Assembly (NCBI GenBank): GCA_002422315.1
Contig: DIUJ01000072.1
Coordinates: 25,523 to 89,522, forward strand
Direction of reading: 5' to 3'
DNA: 64,000 nt
Source: Bacteroidetes bacterium UBA6161
GTDB lineage: Bacteria; Bacteroidota; Bacteroidia; NS11-12g; UBA955
Of the stretch, positions 34,061-43,922 are shown one piece after another. Made by a program: the position numbers and the translations under genes. The notes beneath the pieces were generated by a model. The model did no database searches, was not told the origin of the DNA, and saw nothing but the letters and a program-made list of their open reading frames with translations. How positions within the stretch are numbered: the stretch's first letter is position 1; each line of letters begins with the position of its first letter.

Positions 34061-35902
34061 ATGAGTATGCCTCGTTTCTCCATTTTATTGCTCCTTTTTT
34101 TGTTGTTGCTAGGCAATGTAAATGCCCAAGCCCAAAACAATGTTCCAATAGTTGATAAAGACAAACTTGCGCTTAGCTATTTTAGTAGTGGCGAATATGC
34201 AAAAGCTAAGGAGATTTATGAAGAACTATTAAAGAAAAATAGATTTTCTGCTATCTACTACGAAAACTATTTGATGTGCCTGGTGAATTTAGAGGAATAC
34301 AAAGAGGCTTTAAAATTCACACAGAAGACCTCCTCGATGTTTCCAGACAATTCCAATATAAGAATAGATTACATTTGGATATTAGAAAAAAGTGGTGACA
34401 AAAAGAAAGTAATCAAGGAGATTCAAAGTGTACTAGAAAACCAATCACTCTCTAACTCTTACAAAGCTCTGCAAGTTTCCTCCGCTTTTAAAAAACGAGG
34501 ATTCAAAGGCGAGGCAATTCAGGTTTTGCTTAATTCCAGACAACTTAATACCGACAAAATGGTTCACAGTATGGAATTAGCCGATTTATATGCAGAAGCA
34601 GAAAACTACAGTGCTATGTTTGGTGAATTTCTTCAATACTTAGAGGTTAATGAAGGATATATAGACCAAATACAAAATAGGTTACAACAACTTTTGACCG
34701 AAAAAGTACATTACGAATCTCTCAAAAAGGAACTTGTATCTCGTATACAAAAAAGGCCTAATATTTACTCATACCAAAATCTTTTGTTTTGGGTTTTTGT
34801 GCAACAAAAAGACTGGGATGGTGCATTTATTCAAATCAGGGCTATAGATTTAAAAACAGATAAATCAGGCTACAGATTGCTAGAACTAGCGGATGTATGT
34901 ATAGAAAACAATGCCTTCGAAACTGCCATCAAGTGTTATCAAAATTTGCTTCTAAGAGGAGAAGAGCACCCTTTGTATGCTAGTGCAGAAATTGGATTGC
35001 TAAAAACCAAACTCACAAAACTAGAAAACGAACCAATTAAAAACCAAGAAGCTCTGTTGGTACTAGCAGAAGAATACAAAAGATTCTTAGAAAACAAGGG
35101 CTATTTGCCTGGTTCAGAATTTGCAAGATTTGACTTAGCATACCTATATATAAACCTACTGCACAAACCCAAACAAGGAATACTTCATTTAGAGGACCTT
35201 ATAAAAAAAAATGTGTTGGATAAAACCGAAATTGCCAAAGCTAAACTAATGCTTGCAGATGCTTACCTAATGCAAGGGGAAGATTGGGAATCTCACTTAT
35301 TATACAAACAAGTAGAAAAGGACTTTAAAGATGAAGCAATAGGACAAGAAGCAAAATTCAAATTTGCCAAACTAAGTTATTTTAGAGGAGAATTTGATTG
35401 GGCCTTAACCCAACTGGAAGTACTTAAAGGTGCAACCACTCAGTTGATTTCGAATAATGCAATAGAATTAGCACTGCATATAATAGAAAGTTCGGGGTTG
35501 GACAGTACAGAAGAACACTTAAATGATTTTGCACAAGCTGAATTGGCTTTTTTCAGAAACGATACATCGGATGCGTTGAATAGACTGAATAAATTAAGTG
35601 AGAAAATAAATTACCATGAATTAAGCGACAATATTCTGTTCCTAAAATCTCAAATATTATTGAAACAAAATAAATCGAGAGAAGCGGTTACATGCCTCTT
35701 AGAAATTACTGAAAAGTATGCTTTTGGTTTATTGGCCGACGATGCTTTGTGGAACTTGGGTTTGCTTTACGAAACCCATTTTAAAGAACCTAATAAGGCA
35801 ATGGAATGTTATGAAAAAATCCTATCCAACTATCCTGACTCTTACTATGTTTTTCAGTCTAGGATAAGATATAGAAATCTAAAATCTAGCTTATCGCTTT
35901 AG
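34061..35902 (+). CDS. Exported TPR-repeat protein
   Basis: A 613-residue protein with a signal peptide (MSMPRFSILLLLFLLLLGNVNA) and helical repeats over its whole length. TPR-like pairs are clear at about residues 32-100 (ALSYFSSGEYAKAKEIYEELL), 280-330 and 530-605 (LWNLGLLYETHFKEPNKAMECYEKIL). It has no lipobox. The phylum has many periplasmic TPR proteins that bridge envelope complexes; no specific partner can be named. The 3' end overlaps the convergent acylphosphatase-like gene by 12 bases. Confidence 0.85.
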   Translation: MSMPRFSILLLLFLLLLGNVNAQAQNNVPIVDKDKLALSYFSSGEYAKAKEIYEELLKKNRFSAIYYENYLMCLVNLEEYKEALKFTQKTSSMFPDNSNIRIDYIWILEKSGDKKKVIKEIQSVLENQSLSNSYKALQVSSAFKKRGFKGEAIQVLLNSRQLNTDKMVHSMELADLYAEAENYSAMFGEFLQYLEVNEGYIDQIQNRLQQLLTEKVHYESLKKELVSRIQKRPNIYSYQNLLFWVFVQQKDWDGAFIQIRAIDLKTDKSGYRLLELADVCIENNAFETAIKCYQNLLLRGEEHPLYASAEIGLLKTKLTKLENEPIKNQEALLVLAEEYKRFLENKGYLPGSEFARFDLAYLYINLLHKPKQGILHLEDLIKKNVLDKTEIAKAKLMLADAYLMQGEDWESHLLYKQVEKDFKDEAIGQEAKFKFAKLSYFRGEFDWALTQLEVLKGATTQLISNNAIELALHIIESSGLDSTEEHLNDFAQAELAFFRNDTSDALNRLNKLSEKINYHELSDNILFLKSQILLKQNKSREAVTCLLEITEKYAFGLLADDALWNLGLLYETHFKEPNKAMECYEKILSNYPDSYYVFQSRIRYRNLKSSLSL

Positions 35903-36244
35903 AAAATTACTCAAAACTAAATTCCATTTGGATTTTTGGCGAATTGGATATATTTTAAACTCTTTGAAGTTTTGTGAGACAATTTCTTTGTATTCAAAAG
36001 AGTTTATCTCTACGAAAGGATAATCCCCCCTGCATTTTTTTAGAAACAACTCTATAGAAGACGTTTTTCCCTCTGCGATTATCATCAAACCTTCCGTTTG
36101 AACTCCACCTTCGAGATATTTTACCATACCCATTATTTTCAGCTCCTTGGCTTGCTTGTATACAAATCTTCGGTATCCAAGTTGTTTAATTTTACCATGT
36201 ACAATAATTTCTATTGCAACATTATTTGTTGGTTTTGTTTTCAT
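35891..36244 (-). CDS. Acylphosphatase-like protein, catalytic Asn missing
   Basis: A 117-residue protein whose first 90 residues align with acylphosphatase: VHGKIKQLGYRRFVYKQAK matches the phosphate-loop motif, with catalytic Arg25. In the next motif, normally G-x-V-x-N-x-x-D-G, it reads GMVKYLEGG, so the catalytic Asn is replaced by Tyr43 and the Asp by Gly. Activity is therefore doubtful and it may have become a binding protein. A basic C-terminal extension of about 25 residues (YPIRQKSKWNLVLSNFLKR) is not usual for the family. No partner enzyme is adjacent. Confidence 0.72.
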   Translation of the reverse strand: MKTKPTNNVAIEIIVHGKIKQLGYRRFVYKQAKELKIMGMVKYLEGGVQTEGLMIIAEGKTSSIELFLKKCRGDYPFVEINSFEYKEIVSQNFKEFKIYPIRQKSKWNLVLSNFLKR

Positions 36245-36453
36245 AAGGTATTCGCTTAGGTTGTTGTGTCTTTCTGTTAAGTGTGCGTCTTAACAAGTTC
36301 AAACATAAAATAAATCTTTGTTTTTTCCTTTTTTATAAAAGCGTAAATAGGGTGTAACTCCTATCGTATTGATTATCTTATTTAAAAAAATAACTAAAAA
36401 ATTAATTAGACAGACTCATTGGCAGAAGAATCAAAAAATTAAATACAAAATAC

Positions 36454-36461
36454 TACCTTTG
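36454..36461 (+). promoter_or_regulatory. -7 element of the TPR lipoprotein gene
   Basis: TACCTTTG matches TAnnTTTG, 19 bases before the ATG at 36481. No -33 TTG was found at the proper spacing. Confidence 0.45.
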
Positions 36462-36480
36462 TGTATAATTCAAGAGATCA

Positions 36481-37701
36481 ATGAAAATACAAATCAAGCC
36501 AAACTATATACTTCTCTTCTTTGCAACTGTAATTATACTGCCTTTTTATTCCTGTGCTCAAAACCCGCCAAGCAAGTTTCCGGAGATAGAAAAGCTACTT
36601 TCTAATAAAGAATATCTAAGTGCATTTGAAAAACTAGAAAAGGATTTCCCTAAATATTCAGACCCTGATGCCGACTTACTCAAGGTAGATATTGCTGTAA
36701 ATTATCACATAAATACGGTATCTCATCAATATTTTGCATTCAAAAATATTAAACCAAAAGAAGACATTTTAGACCATAGAAAAACCGAAGGTCGCTTTGA
36801 GATGAAATACTTACCTATACACGATATATTAGATACTTTATTGATACTTTTCCCCAACAGGCACGACCTGCACAATAGAATTGTAGAACACTACTATTTG
36901 ATTTTAACTAATTATCCAGGTGGTTGGATTAAGAAAAACAATGATATTCTAGGAAAAATAGAATTTCATTCACAAAAAGCAATAGACTACAAGATGGCAA
37001 GCGGCAAAACATACTTTGCAGCAGGTTTTTTACAACTTCAGAAACAGCAAAATAAGCAAGCGATAGAATTGATAGAAAAAGCCATTGCACTGGAACCAGA
37101 CAATGGTTTTTATTACTACAACTTGTGCTTCCCGTATCTTTACCAAAACCAACACATCAAAGCTTTGGAAATAAGCCAAAAAGCCTACGATTACAGCTCT
37201 GAAAGCGACTTTATTCAAAAAGCAAAAGCAAAGTACCTAACCGGTTTAATTTACGAGGAACTTTCGGAAGACCAAACTGCATACGAGAATTTTTTAGAGG
37301 CTAGAAAATTAGATATGGAAAATTTACAAGTACTATATTCCATTATTGAATCTTGTTTAAAATTAAAGAAACCACAGTGGATAGATTACACCAAACAATT
37401 TTTTGACATTGCCCCAGACAACTCTGAAACCTATGGAGATTTAACCCAAGTTTTTTCTCAATACCAAAGAATTGATGATTTAATTAATTTCTTTGGTTCT
37501 CAAATGATTGTTTTCAAAGATTCTCCAAGGGTTTTAGCAAATTTACACTTTTTTATAGCTGGAAATATTTATACTAAAGACAAAGAAAAAGCAATCGAAC
37601 ACCTTGAAATCTCAAAAACCTATTTTATAAAATATCTTCCAGAGAACAACGCTATTTTCAGAACAATAGATCAACAAATAGACGAGTTTAAAGCCAAATA
37701 A
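36481..37701 (+). CDS. TPR-repeat lipoprotein
   Basis: A 406-residue lipoprotein: the signal peptide ends at lipobox Cys25 (PFYSCAQ). TPR motifs are recognisable at about residues 180-240 (AAGFLQLQKQQNKQAIELIE, NLCFPYLYQNQHIKALEISQ) and 245-290 (AYENFLEARKLDMENLQVLY). It likely sits on the periplasmic face of a membrane as a protein-interaction scaffold. The next gene starts 17 bases downstream and may be in the same transcript. No specific function is visible. Confidence 0.82.
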   Translation: MKIQIKPNYILLFFATVIILPFYSCAQNPPSKFPEIEKLLSNKEYLSAFEKLEKDFPKYSDPDADLLKVDIAVNYHINTVSHQYFAFKNIKPKEDILDHRKTEGRFEMKYLPIHDILDTLLILFPNRHDLHNRIVEHYYLILTNYPGGWIKKNNDILGKIEFHSQKAIDYKMASGKTYFAAGFLQLQKQQNKQAIELIEKAIALEPDNGFYYYNLCFPYLYQNQHIKALEISQKAYDYSSESDFIQKAKAKYLTGLIYEELSEDQTAYENFLEARKLDMENLQVLYSIIESCLKLKKPQWIDYTKQFFDIAPDNSETYGDLTQVFSQYQRIDDLINFFGSQMIVFKDSPRVLANLHFFIAGNIYTKDKEKAIEHLEISKTYFIKYLPENNAIFRTIDQQIDEFKAK

Positions 37702-37718
37702 CATATTCCTATTACCCT

Positions 37719-38396
37719 ATGCAAAAACTAAACTTACAAGAACAATTTCTAATACTTGCACTTTTACCTCAAAAAAACAATTTCACATTAAACAAATTAC
37801 TTATAAACTATACTCTTAGCTATATTGCTTGCCAACAACTTATTTCTTCCCAAATAATCAAGGTTGAAAAAAACAAAGTAAGCCTCTTTAATAATATAGA
37901 GTCACAAAAACTAGGGCAAATTAATTTGTTAACCAAAGAAACAAGAAAAAAACTTTTTAAGGGGAAACAGATAAAGCTAGACCTTCTAATTGAAGACATC
38001 TTTTCAAATATTGGGAAATATAAAAGAAGTGCTATTTACCAGCTAAGAGATTTGGGATTAATAGAAGCAAAAGCTTTTAAATTCTTCAAAATATTTAAAG
38101 TAAGAAAAGCAATTCTCACAAATAGTGGAAATGAATATAGAACAGATTTAATACAAACATTAAGCAGCAATTTAAATTCTTTGGAAATAGATATTCAATC
38201 TTCGGAAAAATATTTATGGCAATTTGTGATTGGAAGTTCTTTATACAAATTTATTCCGGAGTTAAACAAGTACCAAAATGAAATCCATAGCTATGTAAAC
38301 AGAATTTTATTCAAAGATAGCTCTACAATTGCTCCTGTTATAAATATGGCCGAAATAAAAATATTGCTTTGCACAACTGTAAAATCTGATTTATGA
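37719..38396 (+). CDS. Possible GPP34 (GOLPH3-like) protein
   Basis: A 225-residue soluble helical protein. The start LNLQEQFLILALLPQKNN, then a conserved-looking helix ending SQIIKVEKNKVSL, and later RDLGLIEAKAFKFFKIFKVRKAIL, follow the order of elements in GPP34/GOLPH3 proteins. Those bind phosphoinositides in eukaryotes and have poorly known roles in bacteria. The resemblance is by pattern only and the sequence is AT-biased (Lys, Asn, Ile rich). The final residues overlap the next gene by 4 bases, so the two are translationally coupled. Confidence 0.5.
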   Translation: MQKLNLQEQFLILALLPQKNNFTLNKLLINYTLSYIACQQLISSQIIKVEKNKVSLFNNIESQKLGQINLLTKETRKKLFKGKQIKLDLLIEDIFSNIGKYKRSAIYQLRDLGLIEAKAFKFFKIFKVRKAILTNSGNEYRTDLIQTLSSNLNSLEIDIQSSEKYLWQFVIGSSLYKFIPELNKYQNEIHSYVNRILFKDSSTIAPVINMAEIKILLCTTVKSDL

Positions 38397-38794
38397 AGAA
38401 AATAGATACAGAATATACATTCCTGGTATTATTTGACAGCGAATGCATGTTTTGTAATTATTGGGTTTTAAAGTCTCTACAATTCAACAAAAAAGGTAAT
38501 CTAATTTATGCTAGCTTAGACAACAAAATGTTTGAAGCATACAAAGACGAATTTATACAATTAAATTCTGTAATTTTTATCAAGAACAAACAATACTTCA
38601 CCTATTCCGATGCTGTAATAGAAATTATGAAAGAGTTAGAAATTCCTAGAATTCTAACTTATTCACTAAAATTAATCCCCAAAATAATCAGAGATAAAGC
38701 ATATACCATTCTTGCGAAAAACAGAAATAAATTATCCAAAAATACGGCTTGTCCTATTATCCCTTTAGAATACAAAAAACGTTTTATCGTATAA
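38393..38794 (+). CDS. DCC-family thiol-disulfide protein (DUF393)
   Basis: A 133-residue protein of the DUF393/DCC (YuxK-like) family. The thioredoxin-like redox motif is FDSECMFCNYW with Cys18 and Cys21 (D-x-x-C-x-x-C). The family's later conserved basic region is present in altered form (YTILAKNRNKLSK), and a late Cys119 is followed by Pro. Redox activity toward disulfides is predicted from the fold; targets are unknown. Coupled to the preceding GPP34-like gene. Confidence 0.82.
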   Translation: MKKIDTEYTFLVLFDSECMFCNYWVLKSLQFNKKGNLIYASLDNKMFEAYKDEFIQLNSVIFIKNKQYFTYSDAVIEIMKELEIPRILTYSLKLIPKIIRDKAYTILAKNRNKLSKNTACPIIPLEYKKRFIV

Positions 38795-38966
38795 ACAAAA
38801 ATCGACATTTGGGTTTCTGAAATAATTTAAAAGAATACATTTTTTTGAAATATAAGGAGTTTCGGAAATGCAATTCAAATAAAAGCCCTTGTTTTAATCT
38901 ATTTTTGGAGAGTTTTTATCTTCTCTTTTCAAACATGCTGTTTTCATTGTCTAAATTCGCCCTCTT

Positions 38967-41399
38967 ATGTGGTTAAAATTGATAAAAAACAAACTTCTCT
39001 ATACTTTGGCTCTTCCTCTATGTTTACTTAGTTTTAAAAACCAAGCCCAAAACATTGAAATCAAAGGGAAAGTAATTGACAATTTAACCAAGGAACCACT
39101 TCCTTTTGTTGGAGTTACAATAAATGACAAAAACGGAAAATTCCTAATTGGAAAAAATACAGATTTAGAAGGTCAATTCCTCTTGTCGGTAGAATTAAAA
39201 GAAACCTTTATAATCAATTATAGATTTGTAGGATACACTACGAAAACAGACACGGTTTATCTTGTAAAAAACAAAAAAGAAATAAACCTTGGCGAAATAT
39301 TATTAAGTACCGCATCAAATTTATTGGATGGAGCTAAAGTACAAGGAGAAAAGGCCGACATGATAATGGAAGCGGATCGCAAAGTTTTCAATGTAGAAAA
39401 TACTACTCTAGCACAGGGAGGCACAACCTTGGATATACTTAGACAAATACCCACAGTAGATATAGATGTAGATGGAAATGTTGTACTTAGAGGTTCCTCC
39501 GATGTTCAAATATATATTAACGGCAGGCAAAGTGGAATGTCTGGAAGCAACAAACAAGCAATTTTTGAACAAATACCTGCCTCGAATGTAGAGCGTATAG
39601 AAATTATCACAAACCCATCTTCAAAATTTGATTCTGAAGGAACTGCGGGAATCATCAATATTATTCTAAAATCTAACAAGAAAAAAGGATGGAATAGTAC
39701 TATGGTAGCGGGAGTTGGAACAAACAACAAGTACAATGGATCGGCAAGTTATTCTTACGTAAAAAATAAATTTGCTTTTAGTTCTACTTATGGCTACCGA
39801 TACAATCAAAACTGGAGGTCTGTTCAATCCGAAAGAAAAAACTTTTTTGTAGACACATCTTTCTATGTAAACCAAATAGGAAGAGGCATAAATTACTCGA
39901 ACAACCATACTTGGAATGGAAATATTGATTATGAATTGAACAAAAAAAACACCTTGAGTTTAAATTGGATTGCGGGAATGGAAAATAGAAGTGCCCCTGA
40001 AAATGTGAATTATGAATTCCTAGACCAAGCTAGCAGTTTGAGCAGTGCTTATTATAGAAACAGAAGGGAATATAGAGACGCTAAAAATGGAGATATTGGA
40101 TTTAATTGGATTTCAAAATTTGACACTAAAGGGCATCAACTTTCTTTTCTTGGATACTATTCATATTCCGATAAAAAAGACTTGGCAAATTTCATACAAG
40201 ATTTAGAAGGCAGTTTTAGACAAAATCAAAATACCAATATATACAGCATAAACAAGCTACCTATTCTACAATTAGACTATACTAAACCTTTAAAAAATGA
40301 AAGCAAATTCGAAAGCGGTACTAAATTCACGCTTAGAGATATAGACAATAACTTTTTAGTGGATACTCTTGATTTTTCAAACGCCATTATAATTCCAAAT
40401 TTAAACCTATCGAATAGAATGCTTTACAAGGAATACGTTAGTGCTGTATATGCTAATTTTAATACAAAATATAAAAACACAAAAATACAAGGGGGATTAA
40501 GAGTTGAAAATACAAATATAGATGGCCTTCAGGTTGTAAACAATGTAAACCTAGACAACTCCTACACCAACTTATTCCCTTCTGTATATTTGACCCAAGA
40601 GATTAAAAAAGGACATGAAATACAGACTAGTTATAGTAGAAGAATAAACAGACCTAGTCTGGAAATGCTAAATCCTTTTGCAGAGCAAACCGACCCATTT
40701 AATCTACGAACAGGAAATCCAAAACTTAATCCAGAATTAATAGATGCAGTAGAAGCCTCCTATTTTGCAAATAAAAATGGAGATTTTCTAAGTGGCACCG
40801 TATATTACAGACAAGTAAACGGTTCTTTTCAGAGAATTAGAAGTGTAGATAATGAAGGGGTTGCAACAATGACTTTTATAAATTTGGATGTTTCTAGAAA
40901 TGTTGGTTTAGAAGGAGTAATTAGAAAAAAGATTAAAAATGTAAATACTACTTTAAATTTAAACCTATTTAGAAACCAAGCTACTGGTAGTTTTCAAAAC
41001 AATACTGTACAAGCAGTTAACTATTCTTGGTTTGGTAAGTTATTAGTAAGCTATAAACTACTTCAAACTATTGATATTCAGGCATCATACAACTATAGAG
41101 GAAAGATAACCTATGTACAGGGAACGATAGAACCCATGCATAATTTAGATATTGGGATAAAAAAGGACTTTTGGAACAAAAAAGGGAATTTAGCCTTAAG
41201 TGTAACAGATGTATTTAACACCCGTCAATTTGTAATAGAAAATGGTGGAGAGAACTTTGCCGGCAATGCTGTAAGAAGATGGGAGACCCGAATTGCAACA
41301 TTGAATTTTACTTACAAAATAGGAAATTCTACCCCAGAAATGAATAAAAAACCAAACAAACCAATACGAGGGGAAGGCGGAGGAGATATGGAGTTTTAA
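38967..41399 (+). CDS. TonB-dependent outer-membrane receptor
   Basis: An 810-residue outer-membrane protein. After a signal peptide (about residues 1-27) comes a carboxypeptidase-regulatory-like domain (IEIKGKVIDNLTKEPLPFVG, residues 30-115). A plug domain with QIPTVDIDVDGNVVLRG and TNPSSKFDSEGTAGIINI (about 140-230) follows. The remainder is a beta-barrel rich in Tyr and Asn. This is the outer membrane beta-barrel family common in Bacteroidetes and it imports an unknown substrate using TonB energy. No SusD-like partner gene follows, so it is not a SusCD system. A poly-Pro/Gly tail (NKPIRGEGGGDMEF) ends the protein. Convergent with the LysE gene. Confidence 0.9.
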   Translation: MWLKLIKNKLLYTLALPLCLLSFKNQAQNIEIKGKVIDNLTKEPLPFVGVTINDKNGKFLIGKNTDLEGQFLLSVELKETFIINYRFVGYTTKTDTVYLVKNKKEINLGEILLSTASNLLDGAKVQGEKADMIMEADRKVFNVENTTLAQGGTTLDILRQIPTVDIDVDGNVVLRGSSDVQIYINGRQSGMSGSNKQAIFEQIPASNVERIEIITNPSSKFDSEGTAGIINIILKSNKKKGWNSTMVAGVGTNNKYNGSASYSYVKNKFAFSSTYGYRYNQNWRSVQSERKNFFVDTSFYVNQIGRGINYSNNHTWNGNIDYELNKKNTLSLNWIAGMENRSAPENVNYEFLDQASSLSSAYYRNRREYRDAKNGDIGFNWISKFDTKGHQLSFLGYYSYSDKKDLANFIQDLEGSFRQNQNTNIYSINKLPILQLDYTKPLKNESKFESGTKFTLRDIDNNFLVDTLDFSNAIIIPNLNLSNRMLYKEYVSAVYANFNTKYKNTKIQGGLRVENTNIDGLQVVNNVNLDNSYTNLFPSVYLTQEIKKGHEIQTSYSRRINRPSLEMLNPFAEQTDPFNLRTGNPKLNPELIDAVEASYFANKNGDFLSGTVYYRQVNGSFQRIRSVDNEGVATMTFINLDVSRNVGLEGVIRKKIKNVNTTLNLNLFRNQATGSFQNNTVQAVNYSWFGKLLVSYKLLQTIDIQASYNYRGKITYVQGTIEPMHNLDIGIKKDFWNKKGNLALSVTDVFNTRQFVIENGGENFAGNAVRRWETRIATLNFTYKIGNSTPEMNKKPNKPIRGEGGGDMEF

Positions 41400-41408
41400 C
41401 CCAAAACT

Positions 41409-42044
41409 CTACTTAAAAAAAACCTTCCCAAACATATACAACCCAAATGCGATAAAAATAGTTCCAGCTATTTGGTTTACTCTTTTTAGATTTTGTGTTG
41501 AAATATATTTTTTGATTCGAAAAGCAAATACAGCAATCAAGGATTCTGTAGTAAAAATAGCAGCAATTGCGCCAGCAAAAAATACAACTTTATGAGTCAT
41601 TGAATATCCGAATGTTAAAGACAATGAGGTTGAAATTCCAAGCCAAATGAAAAAATTAACCGGATTTATAACGTTTAACAGTATACCGTTACCCATAAAA
41701 AACAAAACTTTGGAAGATGAAAATGTTTTTTGTGAATTTAACTGCAAAGATAATTGTGGTGTTTTTTTAAAAACTTGAAATAAACCAAAACCCAACAAAA
41801 GGAATGCTCCCAATAAACTTATGTAAGTACTTTCAGATTCCATAATTTTAGCAAAGCTTGAACTACCTAAAGCCAAGGCAATAAAGAAAATATCGCTAAT
41901 TACAACTCCAAGAGATATTAAAATTCCAGCTTTATAATTATAGGAAAGTGAATTTTGAACTATAGAGAAGAAAACCGTACCCAGCATTAAGCTCAGGGTT
42001 ATTCCTGATAAAAAACCTTCTAAGAAGATGAAAACTTCTTGCAT
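41409..42044 (-). CDS. LysE/RhtB-family amino-acid exporter
   Basis: A 211-residue inner-membrane protein with six hydrophobic helices. FLSGITLSLMLGTVFFSIVQ near the N terminus and the gap before helix 2 (AGILISLGVVISDIFFIALA) match the LysE translocator family, which exports amino acids or small peptides. A conserved Gly/Asp in helix 2 is present. It follows sppA at 12 bases on the minus strand. Substrate cannot be inferred. Confidence 0.85.
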   Translation of the reverse strand: MQEVFIFLEGFLSGITLSLMLGTVFFSIVQNSLSYNYKAGILISLGVVISDIFFIALALGSSSFAKIMESESTYISLLGAFLLLGFGLFQVFKKTPQLSLQLNSQKTFSSSKVLFFMGNGILLNVINPVNFFIWLGISTSLSLTFGYSMTHKVVFFAGAIAAIFTTESLIAVFAFRIKKYISTQNLKRVNQIAGTIFIAFGLYMFGKVFFK

Positions 42045-42056
42045 AAAAAGAGTAAA

Positions 42057-43826
42057 TCAATCTAAAGAAAGAGTATATGGCAAACTTGCTTTTACGCCTG
42101 CTTGTTTATGTAAATCACTAATGGCTTTGTAATACGAATAGAACATACCCATTTCATTCTTCAAGAATTGTTCTTTTAATAGAGCTTTTATCTGGAACAA
42201 AGAGTTTATGGAATTATCCTTTTCAGGTAAATATTTTATTCTGAAATCATTCTTTTTAAGACCCGCTTTGTACGATGCAATATGCACACACTCTCTTATG
42301 CTCGCATAACCATCAATTAAATTAACTTTCTGTGCATCTGGACCAATCCAAACCTTACCTTGAGCTATAGACTCTACATGTGAGCTATCTAATCCCCTTC
42401 CATTCTCTACTACTTGCGTAAAATTATGGTAAACCCTGTCTACTCCTTTCTGAATTATTTGTTTTTGGTTAAATGTTAGTTCTTTATCTAATGTACCGAA
42501 ATCTGCATACTCTCCAGTTTTCAGTGTTTCAAACTTCAATCCTAGGTGCTCGTTAAACAGCTCTTTCATATTTGGATAAAGAGCAAATACACCTATAGAA
42601 CCAGTTAAGGTATATTTGGATGCAAAAATGGAATCTGCTGGTGCTGCAATATAATATCCTCCACTAGCTGCCACATCTCCCATGCTTACAATTACAGGCT
42701 TAGATTGCTTAATTAGCATAATTTCTCTCCATATTTGATCAGAACCATAAGCACTTCCTCCCGGGGAGTTTATCCTTACAACTAAAGCTTTTACTTCTTT
42801 ATTAAACCTTGCTTTTCTAAGAGATTTAAGTAAAGATTTACATCCAGCTTCATTGTCATTGTTACTTACATTTGTTATTTCGCCTGCTATGTATACAAAA
42901 GCGATTACATTATCAGAAGAAAAATTACCGATATCTTTCGAATTCATTCCGTAGTAGTCACTAAAGCTAGTAAAGCACATTTTATCTTCTGGTTTTTTGC
43001 CAACTTTTCTTTTAATTATTGTAGCTACTTCATCTTCATATGCTAATCTATCAATCAATTTTTTCTTAACTGCGGAAACTGGGTTTTGAACCAAAAACGC
43101 CTGTATATCTGACCTCAAACTATCTTTATGTATTGCTCTATTTTTGGCTATATCTTCACAAAATTGATTGAAACTTACATCAAGATATCTCTGTATTTGT
43201 GATTTATTTTCTTCGCTCAGTTGATCTTGTGTATATACTTCTGCTGCACCTTTGTGGGTACCTACTTTGAAAAGTTCCATTTTAACCCCCACTTTATCTA
43301 ACAATCCCTTGTACAACAAAATATTGGAACTTAGTCCATCCAAAACTATTTCTCCAGATGGATTAAGAAAAATACTATCACATACACTGGCGAGGTAATA
43401 ATTTTTCTCTGTAAGTATTTCTCCATAGGCATACACAAATTTGCCTTGTTTTTTGAAAAAAGACAGGGCTTCGCGAATTTCTTCAATTGTTGCAAAACCC
43501 GCATCAAACAATCCTGGTTTCACAAGTATTCCTTTTACGTTTGCATCGGTAGAGGCGTTGTATATTACATTTAAAATCTTATCTAAACCTATATTTGTGT
43601 TAGAGTTCTTGTTTATCCATTCTTCCAAAGGATTTTCATCTGCCTTTTCCACTATAGTATAGTTTAAGTTTAATTCTAAAACCATGTTTTTAGAAGGTGT
43701 TTTCTTTTTGTCAACTACCGAAGACAATACTACACTTACAATGCCAATGCCAACTACCAAAAGAAGGAAAGCGGATACAAGAACCCCAACGATTGTAGCC
43801 AGCACATTTTTTAAAAACTGCAACAT
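42057..43826 (-). CDS. sppA: Signal peptide peptidase SppA (67 kDa type)
   Basis: A 589-residue membrane-bound serine protease with a Ser-Lys dyad that clears signal peptides left in the inner membrane. A single N-terminal helix (about residues 14-32) anchors it. The N-terminal half contains Lys192 (VGTHKGAAE), the general base, and the C-terminal half contains Ser388 (GDVAASGGYYIAAP), the nucleophile. This is the tandem, E. coli-like arrangement, not the short half-size form. An upstream -7 element fits separate transcription, but it lies between PBP1A and LysE genes on one strand. Confidence 0.95.
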   Translation of the reverse strand: MLQFLKNVLATIVGVLVSAFLLLVVGIGIVSVVLSSVVDKKKTPSKNMVLELNLNYTIVEKADENPLEEWINKNSNTNIGLDKILNVIYNASTDANVKGILVKPGLFDAGFATIEEIREALSFFKKQGKFVYAYGEILTEKNYYLASVCDSIFLNPSGEIVLDGLSSNILLYKGLLDKVGVKMELFKVGTHKGAAEVYTQDQLSEENKSQIQRYLDVSFNQFCEDIAKNRAIHKDSLRSDIQAFLVQNPVSAVKKKLIDRLAYEDEVATIIKRKVGKKPEDKMCFTSFSDYYGMNSKDIGNFSSDNVIAFVYIAGEITNVSNNDNEAGCKSLLKSLRKARFNKEVKALVVRINSPGGSAYGSDQIWREIMLIKQSKPVIVSMGDVAASGGYYIAAPADSIFASKYTLTGSIGVFALYPNMKELFNEHLGLKFETLKTGEYADFGTLDKELTFNQKQIIQKGVDRVYHNFTQVVENGRGLDSSHVESIAQGKVWIGPDAQKVNLIDGYASIRECVHIASYKAGLKKNDFRIKYLPEKDNSINSLFQIKALLKEQFLKNEMGMFYSYYKAISDLHKQAGVKASLPYTLSLD

Positions 43827-43848
43827 TTAATTAATTAACTTTAACTTT

Positions 43849-43856
43849 CAAATATA
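43849..43856 (-). promoter_or_regulatory. -7 element of sppA
   Basis: Minus-strand TATATTTG, exact match to TAnnTTTG, 22 bases before the sppA ATG. Confidence 0.45.
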
Positions 43857-43922
43857 AGTCAAGCTAGTTTAAAAAAAATAAGTTTCGATTAAACCCCCAT
43901 TTGAGTCGGGTATAAGTTTAGC

